64,000 nucleotides of DNA from Mimachlamys varia (lineage: Eukaryota; Mollusca; Bivalvia; Pectinida; Pectinidae). Under the pieces are notes generated by a model that had not been told where the DNA came from, ran no database searches, and saw nothing but the letters and a program-made list of their open reading frames with translations. Position numbers and translations under genes: made by a program. Positions 1 to 13,360 of this stretch are shown one piece after another. The stretch spans positions 36,399,426 through 36,463,425 of the forward strand of contig OX392534.1 of assembly GCA_947623455.1 (NCBI GenBank), written 5' to 3'. Positions within the stretch are counted from its first letter, which is position 1; each line of letters starts with the position of its first letter.

Positions 1-154
1 ACATGTACATGTATCTATAATAACAATAGATTTTGTACATGAGTGTGGTAACAGACAACTCCTGATTAGATCCATTTGTCAGGGCTAGGGGTCACAGGCT
101 GGATTACTAAGTCATTGGTGTTAAAAAAGAGAATACAGTGTCACTAAACATCTC

Positions 155-235
155 ACCCACCCCTGGAGACACATTTGAACTCTTCCAATTAAAAGGTAGG
201 AATAGTTCATTATGAAGTTTCAGGGATGAATGAGT
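155..235. repeat. Dispersed repeat fragment, copy 1
   Basis: About 80 bp containing aactcttccaatt, then ggaatagttcattatgaa and tttcaggg. It recurs near 10835-10918 with only a few differences. It lies in the receptor intron upstream of the first visible exon. No coding content is seen. Confidence 0.6.
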
Positions 236-281
236 TAAAAAACTTATGAAAAGCTGGCGTATATGGTGTCGAGTTTGTACC

Positions 282-581
282 ACTGTTCCAGTAGTGACAG
301 GATGAGCTGGATATGCTAGTCTATTATAAATATTCTGATGTTTTTCTGTTTGGCAGCCTGACCTTAGTAAGCTGTCCCTGACTGTTCCAGTAGTAACAGG
401 ATGAGATGGATATGCTAGTCTATTATAAATATTGTGTTGTTTTTCTGTTTGGTAGCCTGACCTTAGTAAGTTGTCCCTGACTGTTCCAGTAGTGACAGGA
501 TGAGCTGGATATGCTAGTCTATTATAAATATTGTGTTGTTATTTTTCTGTTTGGCAGCCTGACCTTAGTAAGCTGTCCCTG
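282..581 (+). repeat. Three tandem copies of an intron end plus exon start (splice-acceptor triplication)
   Basis: Units begin at 282, 381 and 480 (99, 99 and 102 bp). Each contains the same intron end (ctgtttgg[c/t]ag) and the first 24 coding bases of the receptor exon (CCTGACCTTAGTAAG...). Acceptors fall before 357, 456 and 558. Only the third copy runs into the full exon. From copies 1 and 2 the frame reads through the unit junction and meets TGA after about 15 codons, so using them would truncate the receptor or require removal of the extra segment. Confidence 0.9.
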
Positions 582-3500
582 AACCCAGGGATGATGTGGA
601 AACAGTTCCTAGAAAACATGGTACCAGAGATTACACAGGCTGTCAAGTTCTGTAAACGAATTCCAGGTCAGTTGTGACTGCTACAGGTTACAGAGATATA
701 GTCATGTTAACAGTGTTAAACTGTTCCTGAATGAAATGGAGAGAAAACTTTGTGATACGGAATTGCGACAAAAATATTGTACATTAATGGAAGCAAAATT
801 GTTTTTGGAGCAATAATTAAAATCAGGATTCTTCAAAACAGCTTTGAACATGAAATGAAATCAAAATCACTGTAATAAAAAATGTAATATCGTTGGTTTC
901 GTTCACCAAGTATTCTTAAAACAGCTTTGAATTGATAAGATAAACACAAGCACTTGGTCGTTTTATAGCAATGTATTTCGCGGAATTTTCATATATTCTT
1001 ATAATAGAATGAAAAACTCTACCAAAATCACAAAAAAAAAATTGTAAAAATCTGTTGGGTCGATTCTCCGATATTGTATATACCGGTAATAGATATATTA
1101 TTATATTTAATTTCTGTAAGTAAATTCTCCAATATATAATAGTTGTATTATTATATTTAATTTCTGCGGGTTCATTCCTAAATATTTCATGTGATCTCTC
1201 CAATAGGGTTCAGCGAGATTGGCCAGGATGATCAGATACTGTTGATAAAGCAAGGTTCGTTTGAGATCCTGGCCTGTCGTATGTGTAATCTTGTGGATGT
1301 GGACACGCAGGAGATGTTCGATCCAGATATGAAAATGAAGTGTCCCAGGTAAGGTTGTCAGACTTGCTAGCATATTTTAGCAATGTTTTGTACATCTCCT
1401 CAATCATTTCATTTAATTTAACTAATTTCTAGCTCACCAGCCCAAGGTAAGTCAGCTTATGCTGTGATGCAGCATCTGTTGTCTGTCTAGTGTCAACATT
1501 TTGATTCAAACAACTTTTCAATAACCAAAGGACTCGGTGTACTGATATCTGGCCTGTAGCAAGCTGGGATGACGGGCTACCAAGTTTGTTCAAATGAATG
1601 ACCTTAACCGGTTTTCAAAAGTCACAAAGTCAAATGCTGAAATTCTTCAACGACACTTCTCAATAATGAAAAGGTCTGAGATACTGGTAGCTTGTTACAT
1701 GCTGGGATAAAGGCCTATTAAGTTTGTTCAAATGTTTGACCTTGACACACAGGTCAAATATGATGAAATCTTCAAATAACTTCTTGTCAATAACTAAAAG
1801 TCTAAAGATACTGATGTTTGGCCTGTAGCCTACTTGGATGAAGGGCTACAAAGTTTGTTGAATTGAATGACCTTGATGTTTATTTAAGGTCACAGGGGTC
1901 AGTTATATGTTGGAATTTTCCAACATCTTCTGATTAACCAAAAGGTCGGGCAGAAGCATGCTTGGATGAAAGGCTATAAACCCTTTGCAACTTCATGTCC
2001 TTGTTTGACTTTCAAGGTCACATGGGTCATGTGTTTCAATCTTTTAATAGTCATTTTAAATCAATCATTTGATATTTTCCCTGTAGTGGTATTATGGTCC
2101 ATTGTTAGATTAACACCAGGTAAGCAATTCAGGCCCATTGGACCTCTTGTTAATGAAAGGATGTTTCAGTAAAATATATAAAAAAAAGGTAATAAATATA
2201 TAACGGGTAATCCTTGTAGCAGTATTATTCTCACACTTTTTCGTGAAAGTATTCAATGGTGAACTCAACAGAATGCAGCAAACGTTTTGAGTTACAAACA
2301 TAAATTGTAAGATCAAGAGATCAGAAAGAACCCATCTTCACTTACCAAGGGTTACGATATAAAAGGGAAGTGTATTGGATCGTAACTCTTGATAAGCGAA
2401 GATGGAGACAATCAGGGATACAGATTATTTAGTTAGAAATGGAATGAAGCATTTACAGTATTCAATTGCTTTATTGATTTCAGGAAGGTGATACAGTCGA
2501 TGCCCATGGGGAGCTTCATGGACGAGTTTTTCATCGTGGCAGGGGAGTTGAATCCCTTGAAGCTATCTGATGTGGAAACTGCACTTTTTTCAACAGTTTT
2601 AATTATTTGTCCTCGTAAGTTTACTGGTTTATTATCCAATATATTTCTGCAGACTTTGGTTGAGGGCAATCCCTAGTTGTACTAAACTGACCTTGTATGG
2701 ACAATATTCACCGAGGCCGAAGGCCTCTAGGTGAATGTCGTTCAGGTCAAGTCAGTAAAACCATGCATTACTGTTAAAGTGTTTTTTTTTAGCGGTGGAG
2801 ATATTTTCGCTGCAAAAAGCAAAAAAATCTGCATGCGAACACATTTAACACTTCTCAAACTCTACAGTGAACAATAGTATTATAGGTACATGTCCTCATT
2901 GCAAAACAGCATGACTTCAGCGCGAACGTTTCCACACCACGAACAGTTTGGAGGCTGTCTTATCGAAAATTTCCAAAGCGCGAAAATATTGGCTTTTACA
3001 GTATTATATTATTTCTACTGATTTGTTATTAACTGGAAAAAATAGATTAATTTCAACATTTTAATTGACAATAATGAAAATTCATGTTTTTGAAAGATGA
3101 CTGCAACATTGTGTTCACTTATGATTATTTACTTTCATGCAAATAGTGGTAGTTGTACAGATTTTATAAGTATAGGTAATCTGCATTAATAGAAATCAAT
3201 GTCAAGTTCAGTTTGAATTGTTGTAATTTTTTAACACTTAAATTTCAATGTTTTTTCTTTAGATCGCCTTAATCTGAAGAATGAAAAAGCTATTGACAAA
3301 CTACAAACACTACTGCTCCAGTGCCTTTATCAGTTGATGCTTAGTTCACGCGGAGATGGTAAGTAGTTTAGAAAATTCCGTTCTCAGCTGTCCGTACACC
3401 ACTGACTTGCAGCATTATCTTCATTTTAATGTTGCATATACCAGTATGTGTAAAAGTGTTACCATGTATACCCTATTCAGGACTTATAAGGGCCAGATGG

Positions 3501-3912
3501 GAAAGATGTTGCGTTCAGTGTGTTGATATATTTTCTATTTTTGGAAGTCAAACCAATCAAAAAAAAAATTGAAATCATGATCAGAATTAATATTTTACCC
3601 TAAATGTATTGTTTCCCCAAATTGTATCCTTGAAGTTACCTGAAACTATGTGTGTGGAAAGTGGAAATTTTGTGATTTTCCCCGTATTCATTTTAAACAT
3701 CAGTCACTATGATGTTCAGTTATCTTGTATTGTGCATTGCAGATGCAGATGTGGTATTCATGAAGACAATAAGACTTGTGCCGTTCTTTAGGAAACTTAA
3801 CAACAAGCATTCCGAGGTCCTCAATAGCATGAAACTTCAGGGCATGGAGCAACAGAAAGAGTTCCCTCCCCTGCATCAAGAAGTGTTTGATGGCAATTTC
3901 TCTACAGACTAA
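558..3912 (+). CDS. Nuclear hormone receptor, NR1-like ligand-binding domain (3' exons, 5' part outside window)
   Basis: This is the C-terminal part of a ligand-regulated transcription factor that acts in the nucleus. Exons are 558-666, 1207-1348, 2484-2614, 3263-3358 and 3743-3912 (stop TAA 3910-3912). All have GT-AG borders and phases that join into 215 codons. The first exon ends FCKRIPG and the second opens with GFSEIGQDDQILLIKQGSFE, which is the helix 3-5 signature of nuclear receptor LBDs. Exon 5 carries RKLNNKHSEVL (helix 10) and then FPPLHQEVFDG, an AF-2 activation helix of the thyroid receptor/ROR type. Overall it resembles the NR1 group (ROR/HR3, Rev-erb/E75). Which subtype is uncertain, because Rev-erb and E75 usually lack such an AF-2. 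The DNA-binding domain must lie upstream of base 1. The last acceptor is doubled (AG at 3742 and 3748), so two residues (DA) are optional. Exon 558-666 sits behind a triplicated acceptor. Confidence 0.88.
1432..2153 (+). repeat. Mollusc-type dispersed element in receptor intron 2
   Basis: This roughly 720-bp insert fills most of the intron between exons 1207-1348 and 2484-2614. It is made of degenerate units of about 120 bp (ctggcctgtagcaagctggg, then gtttgttcaaatgaatgacc, repeated near 1550, 1690, 1820 and 1950). It ends in aggcccattggacctcttgt. The same type of ending (aaggcccatgggactctttg) closes the larger element at 11348-12864, so I group them as one superfamily of non-autonomous repeats. 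Coding exons on either side are unaffected. Confidence 0.6.
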
Positions 3913-6900
3913 CTTGACGATACCCCGTAGTAGAAGAAACTCCATTGAGGAAGATTCAGAAGTGCAGTAACTTGAATACACAGATGGTCAACTAGACCTG
4001 AAAGTTTTAGTTATTTCCGTTTGGTAAATGATTGAGTCATTTCTTCACTGATTAAGACAGCAAACTTTACCTGTAGACAGTTTGGTAACCTTGCCTTCAG
4101 GCTTGCAGTACAGGCCCATGGTTATAGAGAAATGGCAAAGGGAACACTTATCCTATTGGTACACCCTACCCTGTCTCTGGGGCCCACTGTAACTGTAAGG
4201 CCCACGGATATACCACTAGAAGGCCCGGTAGAACATTTAACATTTTGAGAACTTAATTTCCCTGATCTTGTGCCACGATATGGGGATTACATAGTTCAGA
4301 ATAATCTTGGCTTTCTCAGTGATTAATGATGTGGAATTGTTCGGAAAATGGTTGTTACACCGCACAAGAATGGAAAGTGTGGACGATGATTGTCCCAGAG
4401 ATACGGAAAGTTTAACACTGTTGTGTGAAGATGTGTTGGGAGTGGATATTGGACATGCAGTGCATGTGCATATTAATTGATATTTGAAAGGGGTAGTTGT
4501 GGATGCTTTAATAGCAAAATATCTTCAGATATAATATGAAAAGAAGAATGGAGGGAGAGAAGCAACCTTGTGGACATAGTAATGACTATTTTCCAAGGAA
4601 TAGTAATGACTATCTCCCAAAGAATGCCCGGTGGATGCTCTGAATTTCGGACATCACTCTGAACTAACATGTACTTCTGGATACAGTGCTATTCTGAAAT
4701 TTTACTTAAATGTGCTGTGGACAAGTGTTCTGAAGTCGCATACCATACTCGGACTACTCACAGTCAATGTGTTAGTGGAGGTATCGCCAGAAGTATGTGT
4801 ACAGAGTTTTAAGATTAATTACGAGCTGATATCTTCTACAGGTTGCAGTACTTTACCTCCAGGGGTATCGGTCACTGATAGTGCTCTTCTCACGATGAAT
4901 AATAGTGCTATATATTGTGTGGAAACCCCCGTTATCACGTGTGACGAGATAATGGTAGGGCTACGTTATAATCTGTTTTAATTCTTCGTAATGAAACTGT
5001 ACTATGTCTTGTAGAAAAAAATGTAAATAACTTGTTATGACCGGTTAAAAAGCTGAATGTGATGAGAGATTTTGAACTACAACACTTTTAGAGGAGATAA
5101 AGTTTTAAGTTGTCCGTTTTTATATTGAGTGAAATGTTTTTGGGAAAGATTGAGTTTGAAAGATAAAGGTACCCATACATACAAAATGTATATGTATATT
5201 AATTGATAAACTAACAACTATCTGTCGCCGATGGACTGTAACAAGAAAGTTCGCAAATATATCAGTAACCTTTTCTTTCTAAATCATGTACTAAATTACC
5301 TCTTTTTGATGGAATTCATTTTGAAATTGTTAAAATCTTAGGTTTCATTGAATTATTTCCTGTAACGATGAATATCAAAAATAAAAAAATTTGTTGAACA
5401 GATCTAGAAATTGTCCTACACTACTGACCTACAGTAACTTTGCTGTATTTAAAGTACGTGTACATCTATTTTAAAATGCTAAAATATTTACATATGCTTT
5501 AATGAATGCTCAAAAGATATCTACAATGAAAACAATGCACATAATTCAAGTGTGCATATTGCTAAGTAAACCTCCATATCTGAATTTGAAAATTGTCAAA
5601 TAAATTTTTTAATTAAAGTTTTTGTAATAAAACAGTAAATTTCATTTAAGTTCATGAAAATTATCAAAACGAATATCATTAATGATTGGACTTCATCTGG
5701 ATGGCAGGCTGAACTGGCAAGAAATTTTTTTTGTGTTTTAAGGAATATAAAAAACATCAGTTTACTCTATTTTCTAGGAAGGAAATATGGACTAGATTGT
5801 TGGATGGTATAGTCGTCTGTCTGAGTATATACCCAGTATATTCAGCACCATGATAACCTCTGTAAAGGGAGGCTACTCATTTATACTGTTAAATGGCAAT
5901 TCACAAAATCAAGTACAAAACAAAAATGTGTGTTTAGAGTTCGAATATACCAACATTTGACAGAATGTTTTATTTTTACAAGGTTTAAACTTTCTAATGT
6001 AACGAAATGTGTCACTATTGAAATCTACAATTAAATATGTGGTCTCAATTTAAGCTGAATGATAATTATAATAAAAATATTCATATAGAAACTAAACTTC
6101 GATAATGACAAAATTAGAGCTAAAACTTTTCTTATTACCAATTTTACACAATATTAAATATTTTAACACTGAACACACATTTTTTTGACCACGTTAACTT
6201 TGATGAATGTTTGTGAATATTTGTATAAAGCCTTGTGGCATGTTTGAATGGTAGTTTTGTGATATGTGATATTAACTTGAACAAAGAAAGCTGTAAATGA
6301 CTGACTCTGTGGGCTGTTGTTATTATCTGTAATTAAACTTGATCTGATTGTTCAACTTTTAGTCCTGATAACTAAACTTTTTTATGTTTTAATCCTGACA
6401 AGTTATGGCGTACTGTAGCAGGTAACTTGCTTGCTCAGTTTTTCATTTTCTTCTTTTCAAACACAGTGTGAAATGTACGATAACTCCTTTTAGGAAAAAA
6501 ATGTTTATTATTAACAGATATCTAACTGTCAGTCTTTTTTGTTATATGTTAATGATATGATATTCTTGTTTATGATATAATATAGAGTATCCAACTTTAA
6601 TGATAAACGTTACTTAACACAATGCTTATGTTTGTACCTCTGTAATAGGTTAAAATATCTTAACAAATTCACATCTTACACCGCACAATGACCTTATCGG
6701 TCGCAGTGTATTAGCAGTGTATTGTTGTATACTTTCGTAACATGGTACTGATATAAATGACTAACAAAATCCAAATAACCAATTTTATTCATAAACAATT
6801 TTTTTTGGGGGTGTGGAACTCTTATGAAAGGAGTTACACGAGAAACGTACAGAGTAGCATATACCTTTAATGTGTGTTTCAACCTCTGATGAAAGTGTAC

Positions 6901-7390
6901 CACAGGGTTACACTAAAGAAGATGAATGTTTCACGGGGTGGCAGTGTTTGGTTGATCTTGTGTTTAACAATGTAGAAGACGCAGGGCAGGGAATCTACCA
7001 CAGTGCCTATTAGTGGGACACAGTACTATAGTTGTCTCCTGCAGTTGATGTGGCTTTGATCAGTCAAGGGTATACGTATTGTATCTTGTAAAGTGTGTTA
7101 ATTTCTGTACCCAATGCACCAGCATCTGTGAAAAACAATCAAAATTCAAATCTTACATCATAACGATGTGTGCACGTGTGTTGCAGTTGAATATGTGATA
7201 TACTATATAATACAGTTTTGCCCCAGTGCCAGTAGCAAAAAGGTTTAAAAGCTGTCGGTGTTGTTTCCACGATTTTACCTTTAAATGTTGATTTAAGTTT
7301 GTATTTGGCATCACCAGAAACAGTTCGTACGAAGATTAGGTTTTTGTCAATAGGTGACCGGAAATAGTAAATCTTGTTTATAACGACACT
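3913..7390 (+). other. Receptor 3' UTR and intergenic, AT-rich
   Basis: No further exon is supported. Possible polyadenylation signals AATAAA occur at 5380, 5599 and 5626, so the 3' UTR may be about 1.5-1.7 kb. The 116-codon open frame at 4631-4981 has no recognisable domain or exon context. Confidence 0.4.
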
Positions 7391-7560
7391 ATTTCCTCAT
7401 ATTTGGAAAAGGGTTTCTTGGGATTTGAGAATATTTCCTCATGTTTGAGAAAAGGGTTTCTAGGGATTTGAGAATATTTCCTTATGTTTAAGAAAAGGGT
7501 TTCTGGAGATTTTAGAATTTTTCTTCATGTTCGAGAAAGGGATTTCTCGGGGTTCAAGAA
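7391..7560. repeat. Minisatellite, about 43-bp unit, four degenerate copies
   Basis: The unit starts atttcctcatgtttgagaaa and continues agggtttct.gggatttgagaat. Copies begin at 7391, 7433 and 7476, with a more diverged fourth. It lies in intergenic sequence between the receptor and the 8-kb MITE. Confidence 0.75.
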
Positions 7561-8022
7561 GGTGTTATTTGAATAATACTTGATTTCAAGTCTGTTGGGA
7601 TTTCCAATGTTTTTGGTCAAATAAATCTACTTATAAATGAAATGTTTTCTACTATACCGTCATGGATTTATGTCATATTAATTGAAACATACTTATGTGT
7701 ATGTACCAGCTATTTAGTAATGAATGATGGCATCAAGTTGATCTCAAGTGTCTAAAAAGACGAAATAATCACAAACATCACATGAAATTAAAAACAGGAC
7801 TCTGTGAAGAGTCTTTAGTTGTTACATTGTTACATATGATTGTTAGCGTTTGAGTGTGCTGCGTGTTATGGTTATATGAACTCCAGTTCCTCTTGGTATC
7901 ATGTGTTTCCTAATGATGTTTGTTTCCTGTAGTATGTGACCACTGGTCAACCACTGGTCAACACATGTCCTTATTGGTTACTTAAGGTCAGCAGATGAAT
8001 ATATTACAACATTACCGTATTT

Positions 8023-8292
8023 TACCGGGAATAAGCCCCCTCTCACGATTAAGCCCCCTCCCCACTTTGGCAAAGGTTCTTGGAACAGGGTGGGAGCATG
8101 TGAATAAGCCCCCACCCTAAATTTTGTCTTTCTCTCAATAAAAAGCATGTTAATTTCTTTTTAATTTGTGTCTGAATATCCAAGATGGCGATCTTTTGTG
8201 AACAGGGGTGTATTCGTGAATAAGACCCCTCCCTACTTTTGATCAATTATTTTTCTCAGGGGGTGGGGCTTATTCCCGGTCAGATACGGGTA
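8023..8292. mobile_element. Small TIR element (MITE-like), about 270 bp
   Basis: Ends are inverted repeats of about 30 bp. The left end is taccgtattttaccgggaat followed by aagccccctc. The right end is the reverse complement of tacccgtatctgaccgggaa followed by taagcccc. Internal copies of gaataagccccca near 8102 and gaataagacccc near 8217 suggest nested duplication. There is no transposase, so it is non-autonomous. Confidence 0.7.
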
Positions 8293-11200
8293 TATATATA
8301 CTACCCAGATATTTCCTGGTTATCTTACAGAAATACCTGGAACATGAACCTGGCCACAAAGAAATTGGGTTTGCATTTTGGTTTATAATGCTCCTTAAGC
8401 CATTTATAATGATACTGAATTCATTTACATTTGAAATTGTCGGTAAACGTAGTTAAAGCTACTATTTAAAAACCACCATTACAGACTGAAAATGTACCGT
8501 AGTAAAATATACAATTTTGAAAACAACCAAAGAAAAGCCTCAACTTTCCATTCTATGTAAGGATTGCTCTGCAAAGGTGGTTAGATTAGATTCTTAGAAT
8601 TTCTGAATTGCAATGTTACTTTTTTACTGCTTCTAAATTTCTTCTTAATATTTTATAACTATTGATATAAACAAAATATTAAATTATAAAATCTATGAAA
8701 TAATCATAAAAAAAAATCACTGTGCTCAATTCCTCTTTCTGAGAAATTGGATCCGGATAGGTAGAAATTAAAGCCACCTCTAGATTTTAAAACACAGGTT
8801 TTTACTGTCCATTTTGTGTGTAAATGGGAAATATGTTTTGGTATGTAATTTGGCTAGTTCATGCCAGGGTTATATATTAGAAAAGGTTGTTACTGTGAGG
8901 TTAAGGTTAATTACTTTTATGTCACATTATTTTGAAAATGAGATTATGAAAGAAGGAGACAAATTTGTGTGAGTGCTTGTGAGGTATTTTTTTCATGCTA
9001 TTCTGTACTTTTTACCTAGTAGGTACCATAGAATCACCCAGCTTTTATAAATTTAAAAAAGAATTTTTCTTTGTACATTTTAATACTAAATTGGTATGAA
9101 TTTTAATATAAAGAAGATTTTACCGTTCTCAAAAATAAAATGATTTGTGTTTTTCACAACTCATTAAAAGATTTTGTTATAGCTTAAATATTTAATCTTT
9201 TATTAAATGACAATTGATTTATGTTCAGGTAGCAGCTAATGAAATTTTATATACAATAGAAATTAACATTTTAACGATTTTCGTTTTTACAGATAGAATA
9301 ACAAATGTTCTTTTTCTCTTTTCTTTGAAATATCATCAATATTTTAGGAAATTTTTACTGGCGTTATTTCGAAGAAGAGACATATCATGTTGGTAGTGCC
9401 GATTATGAAGCTGGGCATTGTTTTGTATACATTGTTAGTGTCTCGCAAGTCTGTCCTAGATAAATGTATATATCTATTTATGACGCAACATACATGTATA
9501 AATATATATATATCCTTCATGCATCCATAAAGCTCCATTACATATATGTGTGTACATTTATTTAGGTAAACTTGGCATACATATAAACACATGCAGAGTA
9601 ATTAGTTACAATTGTTGCAAAGAATATCTGGAGGTATCAAAATGCATAAGTACATTTGTATGTGCATTTCTTAACATTAATCATAGTACAATAGAAATGC
9701 TATAATACACTTAATCATTGTATATTTTCTTCATGAAGTCAATGTGTACTATTAAGTTTGAAGTGCATTTTTTGAACACCATCATTGATTGTGTGTATAT
9801 ACTTAGCTATGTCGAGTGATGTGCTTATCTTTCCAACTATATTTGGTAATTTGCAGTCGAGAGGTACAAAGTACCCAGCATTACCTAGTAATATCTCCCC
9901 TGGTACTTATATAGAGAGTACCAGCATTAACAAATCTTACCCGTATCTGCCATTTTGGTTGTGGGAATCTCAACACTGTTTTGCTCCGTGTTCGACACAA
10001 GTAAACATTTCAGATTCAGCTTTACAGATTTATGTAGATTCTGCCCCAGAAGTTTGAATTGAATACCTGTAATTCTGCCGAAGATTTTTGAATTGAATCT
10101 ATACTGTTAGCTTTGGCAGGTCCGTTTCCATATATTTGATATATGATTCTGGAGGAAAAAGTTATGTTAATGTCCGTCTTCATTGTAAAATGACACTTTC
10201 GTTATTTATTATTGATGTAAAAGCCGATTTTTCAAGATTGTTGTTAATCTTCACAATTATGAGAGCAATTTATGTCATCGATCAGAAATCAATTTTATAA
10301 CTCGAGGGTGAACACGAATATCCATGATCATGATGATTATTGGGACAAACTAATGCTACCCGATTAGAATTCTTTAAAGTCGTTTTAGTTTTAGAGTTTG
10401 AAAGTTGGATCCAGTTTTTGAGATCTCAGCATTAAAGTTGTTTGAAGTCAAAAAATGGATTCAGACTATTTGTATTTCAAGATGTGTCACAAAAGCACCT
10501 TCATGTATAGAAAACAGAACATTCTTCAAATTTTATTTTAAAAATTGTAAAGCTTAAATTTTTATTTGATACCTGAGCTATGGTGCATCATCTATTGTGA
10601 AAAACGTGTATAATTTGTAATGTTATTTATATGAAATAATCGGGGAAAACTGGAATCAAAATTGTAAAAATGGCATATATATTGACTCGTAAACATGATG
10701 TATTAAGGCAGATTTGATAACAAAAGTGTATGTACTTATGTATATATGTGTAACAAGTACACAAGACTTTTTATAACTAACACATTGAACACCCCAGTTA
10801 TTATGTTAAACAATCAAGTTATTGGACAAGTCACCATTTAACCCTTGAAAACACTTTTCAACTCTTCCAATTCAAATATTGGAATAGTTCATTATGAAAT
10901 TTCAGGGGTAAATTAGTTATTCAAATATTTGATTCAGAAATACATCATTTGTGTTGGAAGAATTTGGTGACTCCGGTTTAAAAAAAAAAATCTTGTTTCT
11001 TCTTTAAAGAACACCAGGAACATTGATGTCCTATTCAATAGATATTTTGGAATGTACAAAATATGTATAACATGCCATATTTGAAATTGACTCCAAGAGT
11101 TCTAGCATATATTATCTGCTGTGGCTGTTACCTCACCTCTCAGGTTTTTCAATGCTCACCGCCCAAATACTGGTTGTAAAACAGTCTCTAAGGCTCATAA

Positions 11201-11347
11201 ATATGAACTAATTTGGGTTGCCCTAATTAGCAGCTTCATAAACTGCTGTCATTTGTAACTACAGTACATCTGTAAACATATATGTGCAGTAATAAAATCA
11301 GTAAAACCTCATGGACTCGTTTGTTCTGTTTGTCCTAACAACTTATT
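8293..11347. other. Intergenic, AT-rich, no gene seen
   Basis: It contains short TA-rich runs (for example 9495-9515) and, at about 10835-10918, the second copy of the dispersed fragment at 155-235. Open frames here are short and lack splice context or recognisable protein sequence. Confidence 0.5.
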
Positions 11348-12864
11348 AGCTAGGTCACCTGAGACGAAGTCTCGGTTGACCTATATGCAATGGCCTTTTG
11401 TCCAGCGTCAATTTACATTTTCGACTTCTCCAAAACTGCTGAAACAAATTCAATGAAATTTAATTTTTTGGCAGGAACCTTCCCTCAAACCACTTCAGGT
11501 GCCATAGCCTACTCTAAAAACAACAAAAACTTATATTCTCATGCTTCTGCAGCAATCATGAGTTCTCTATCAAGATCATAACCGACTAAATCTTTTAAGG
11601 TGTTCTTGATAACAGTTGGGCTATAATTCTCTAACACATTACCATACTATGTATCAACTGTACCTTGTTTGTTCTTATGGAGCTTTTTAATGTTGATTGT
11701 TGGGTCTGCCCTTACAATACTTCTGAAGTAAGTGTCCGACATTAATTCAGAGATTTACATGTCCTCTATATACATAGTACCTGTGGCCTATTTAAACTTT
11801 GAATATAAGTGTCCTCTTGTATTACTGTTATTATGAAGGTAAATTTCTCGAAAACCCCTAAACCAATTTGAATGAAATTTGGCAGAAACCTTCTCTGGCC
11901 AAAGATGCCCAAAAATTGTGAATTAACCTCCTAGGGGCCTCGAGGGTCAAATTAGTTAAAACTTAAAAAATCACCTCCTGGGATCCAAATATGCTGGAAT
12001 CAAATACTCTTTTTAAATGGAAAGGTCTTATAAGGTGCTTTATCAAAATTGTGAATTTCACGTCCTCAGGACTTCACATTCCCACCTGGGGAGGGGGTGA
12101 AGTTAACTATAGTTTAATATATACCATGAGTATGTGCTTTGGGGTAATATAAGGGACCTTTATCAGAGTAATGTGAAATTTGTCGACAGGTTCAGTTTAC
12201 AGGAATACCTAGTGAGGTCAAAAAGCAAGGTCAAGGTCAAATTTTGTAGTTTCTTTGTAATGACTTGTTGGTCTCAGACGGAATCAAGCAAGGAGTCAAC
12301 TAAACGGACATCAAGGTCAAATTTGATATCTTTTCACTGATGAATATTTTGTTTTGACATTATGAAGCAAAGTTTGTTGGAATTAAACAAGGATTCAATT
12401 AACCAAAAGTCAAGGTCACCGGCTCAAATTGTATAGCTCTTTACTGATATTCATTTTGTTCTAACATTATGGAGCAAAGTTGGTTGGAATTAAACAAAGA
12501 GTCAAAAGGTTGAGATGAAATTATGCAGCTTTTCACTGATGAACAAGGACAATGTGAAGACAGTTGATCAGAATTAAAACAAGGAGTCAACTGACAAAAG
12601 TCAAGGTCACAGACAAAGAGGTCAATTACTTTCTTTTTTGAAAGATTAAAATCATTGACTTTGATCATTAGGTTCAAAGCTCAAGGATTGATGATTTAAG
12701 GAGATATATAGAATTATAAACTGGGCCCTTGCCTACCTGTCAGTGTTCTAGCTCAAACTTAGTTTAGGTAATGATAATTTCAGTATAAGGACACCACAAC
12801 AAAGTTATTGGTACTAGTGCATCAAAATTCAGGTGACCTTCAAGGCCCATGGGACTCTTTGTCA
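11348..12864. mobile_element. Mollusc-type non-autonomous element with inverted ends
   Basis: The left end reads taggtcacctgagacgaagt and is followed by ctcggttgacctat. The right end contains attcaggtgacct and then aaggcccatgggactctttg, so aggtcacctga/tcaggtgacct form short inverted termini. The interior carries degenerate units of about 110-120 bp containing caaggtcaaattt near 12230-12640. I recognise the start and end as a repeat type common in bivalve genomes. No intact transposase is visible. Confidence 0.7.
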
Positions 12865-13032
12865 TGTTAATAGCATTTTTTTTCGAGCTGTTTAGGATAT
12901 ATCTAGATGTAGGAGAGACGACGGGTTCACCATCAGCCATCTTTTGATACTGTCTGTCAAACTCAACTTGGAACCATCACCACAATGAGAGAATTCTCGT
13001 TTATGGAAAGTGTTGGTGCTTCCTGACTGTTT

Positions 13033-13360
13033 CCATCCTTGATATCCAGGGGTTACATTTACTTTCACTCTCTACACCCCTGGAATATGTCATGGTAAAA
13101 CTGAAGACACACTCAGGAAAACTAAACTGACCAATCGCTAGGCTGCATACCTGTCCTTTGAAGATTACAAAGGAGCCACAACTGACTTTTAAAAAGCCTG
13201 TCAATTTTTAATGTTATGTGACGTGACCACGAGATTATATTAATGTACATCAAAGGGTCGGACCAGTCTTCATGTCTCATCAACAAGGTGGCACACACAG
13301 AGCTTCAGTTTTGCCATGACATATTCCAGGGGTGTAGAGAGCGTAGGTGATCGAGGATGG
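13033..13360. repeat. Inverted-repeat element copy 1 (328 bp)
   Basis: The two ends are inverted copies of ctctctacacccctggaata followed by tgtcatgg.aaaactgaag (about 13069-13110 and 13305-13345), and the outer edges pair as ccatcctt.gat/atcgaggatgg. A diverged second copy is at 35804-36003. This is probably a MITE. Confidence 0.65.

Noticed and set aside
4631..4981. 116-codon open frame downstream of the receptor
   Set aside because: No recognisable domain. It lies where the receptor 3' UTR is expected and has no exon borders or homologue that I can name.
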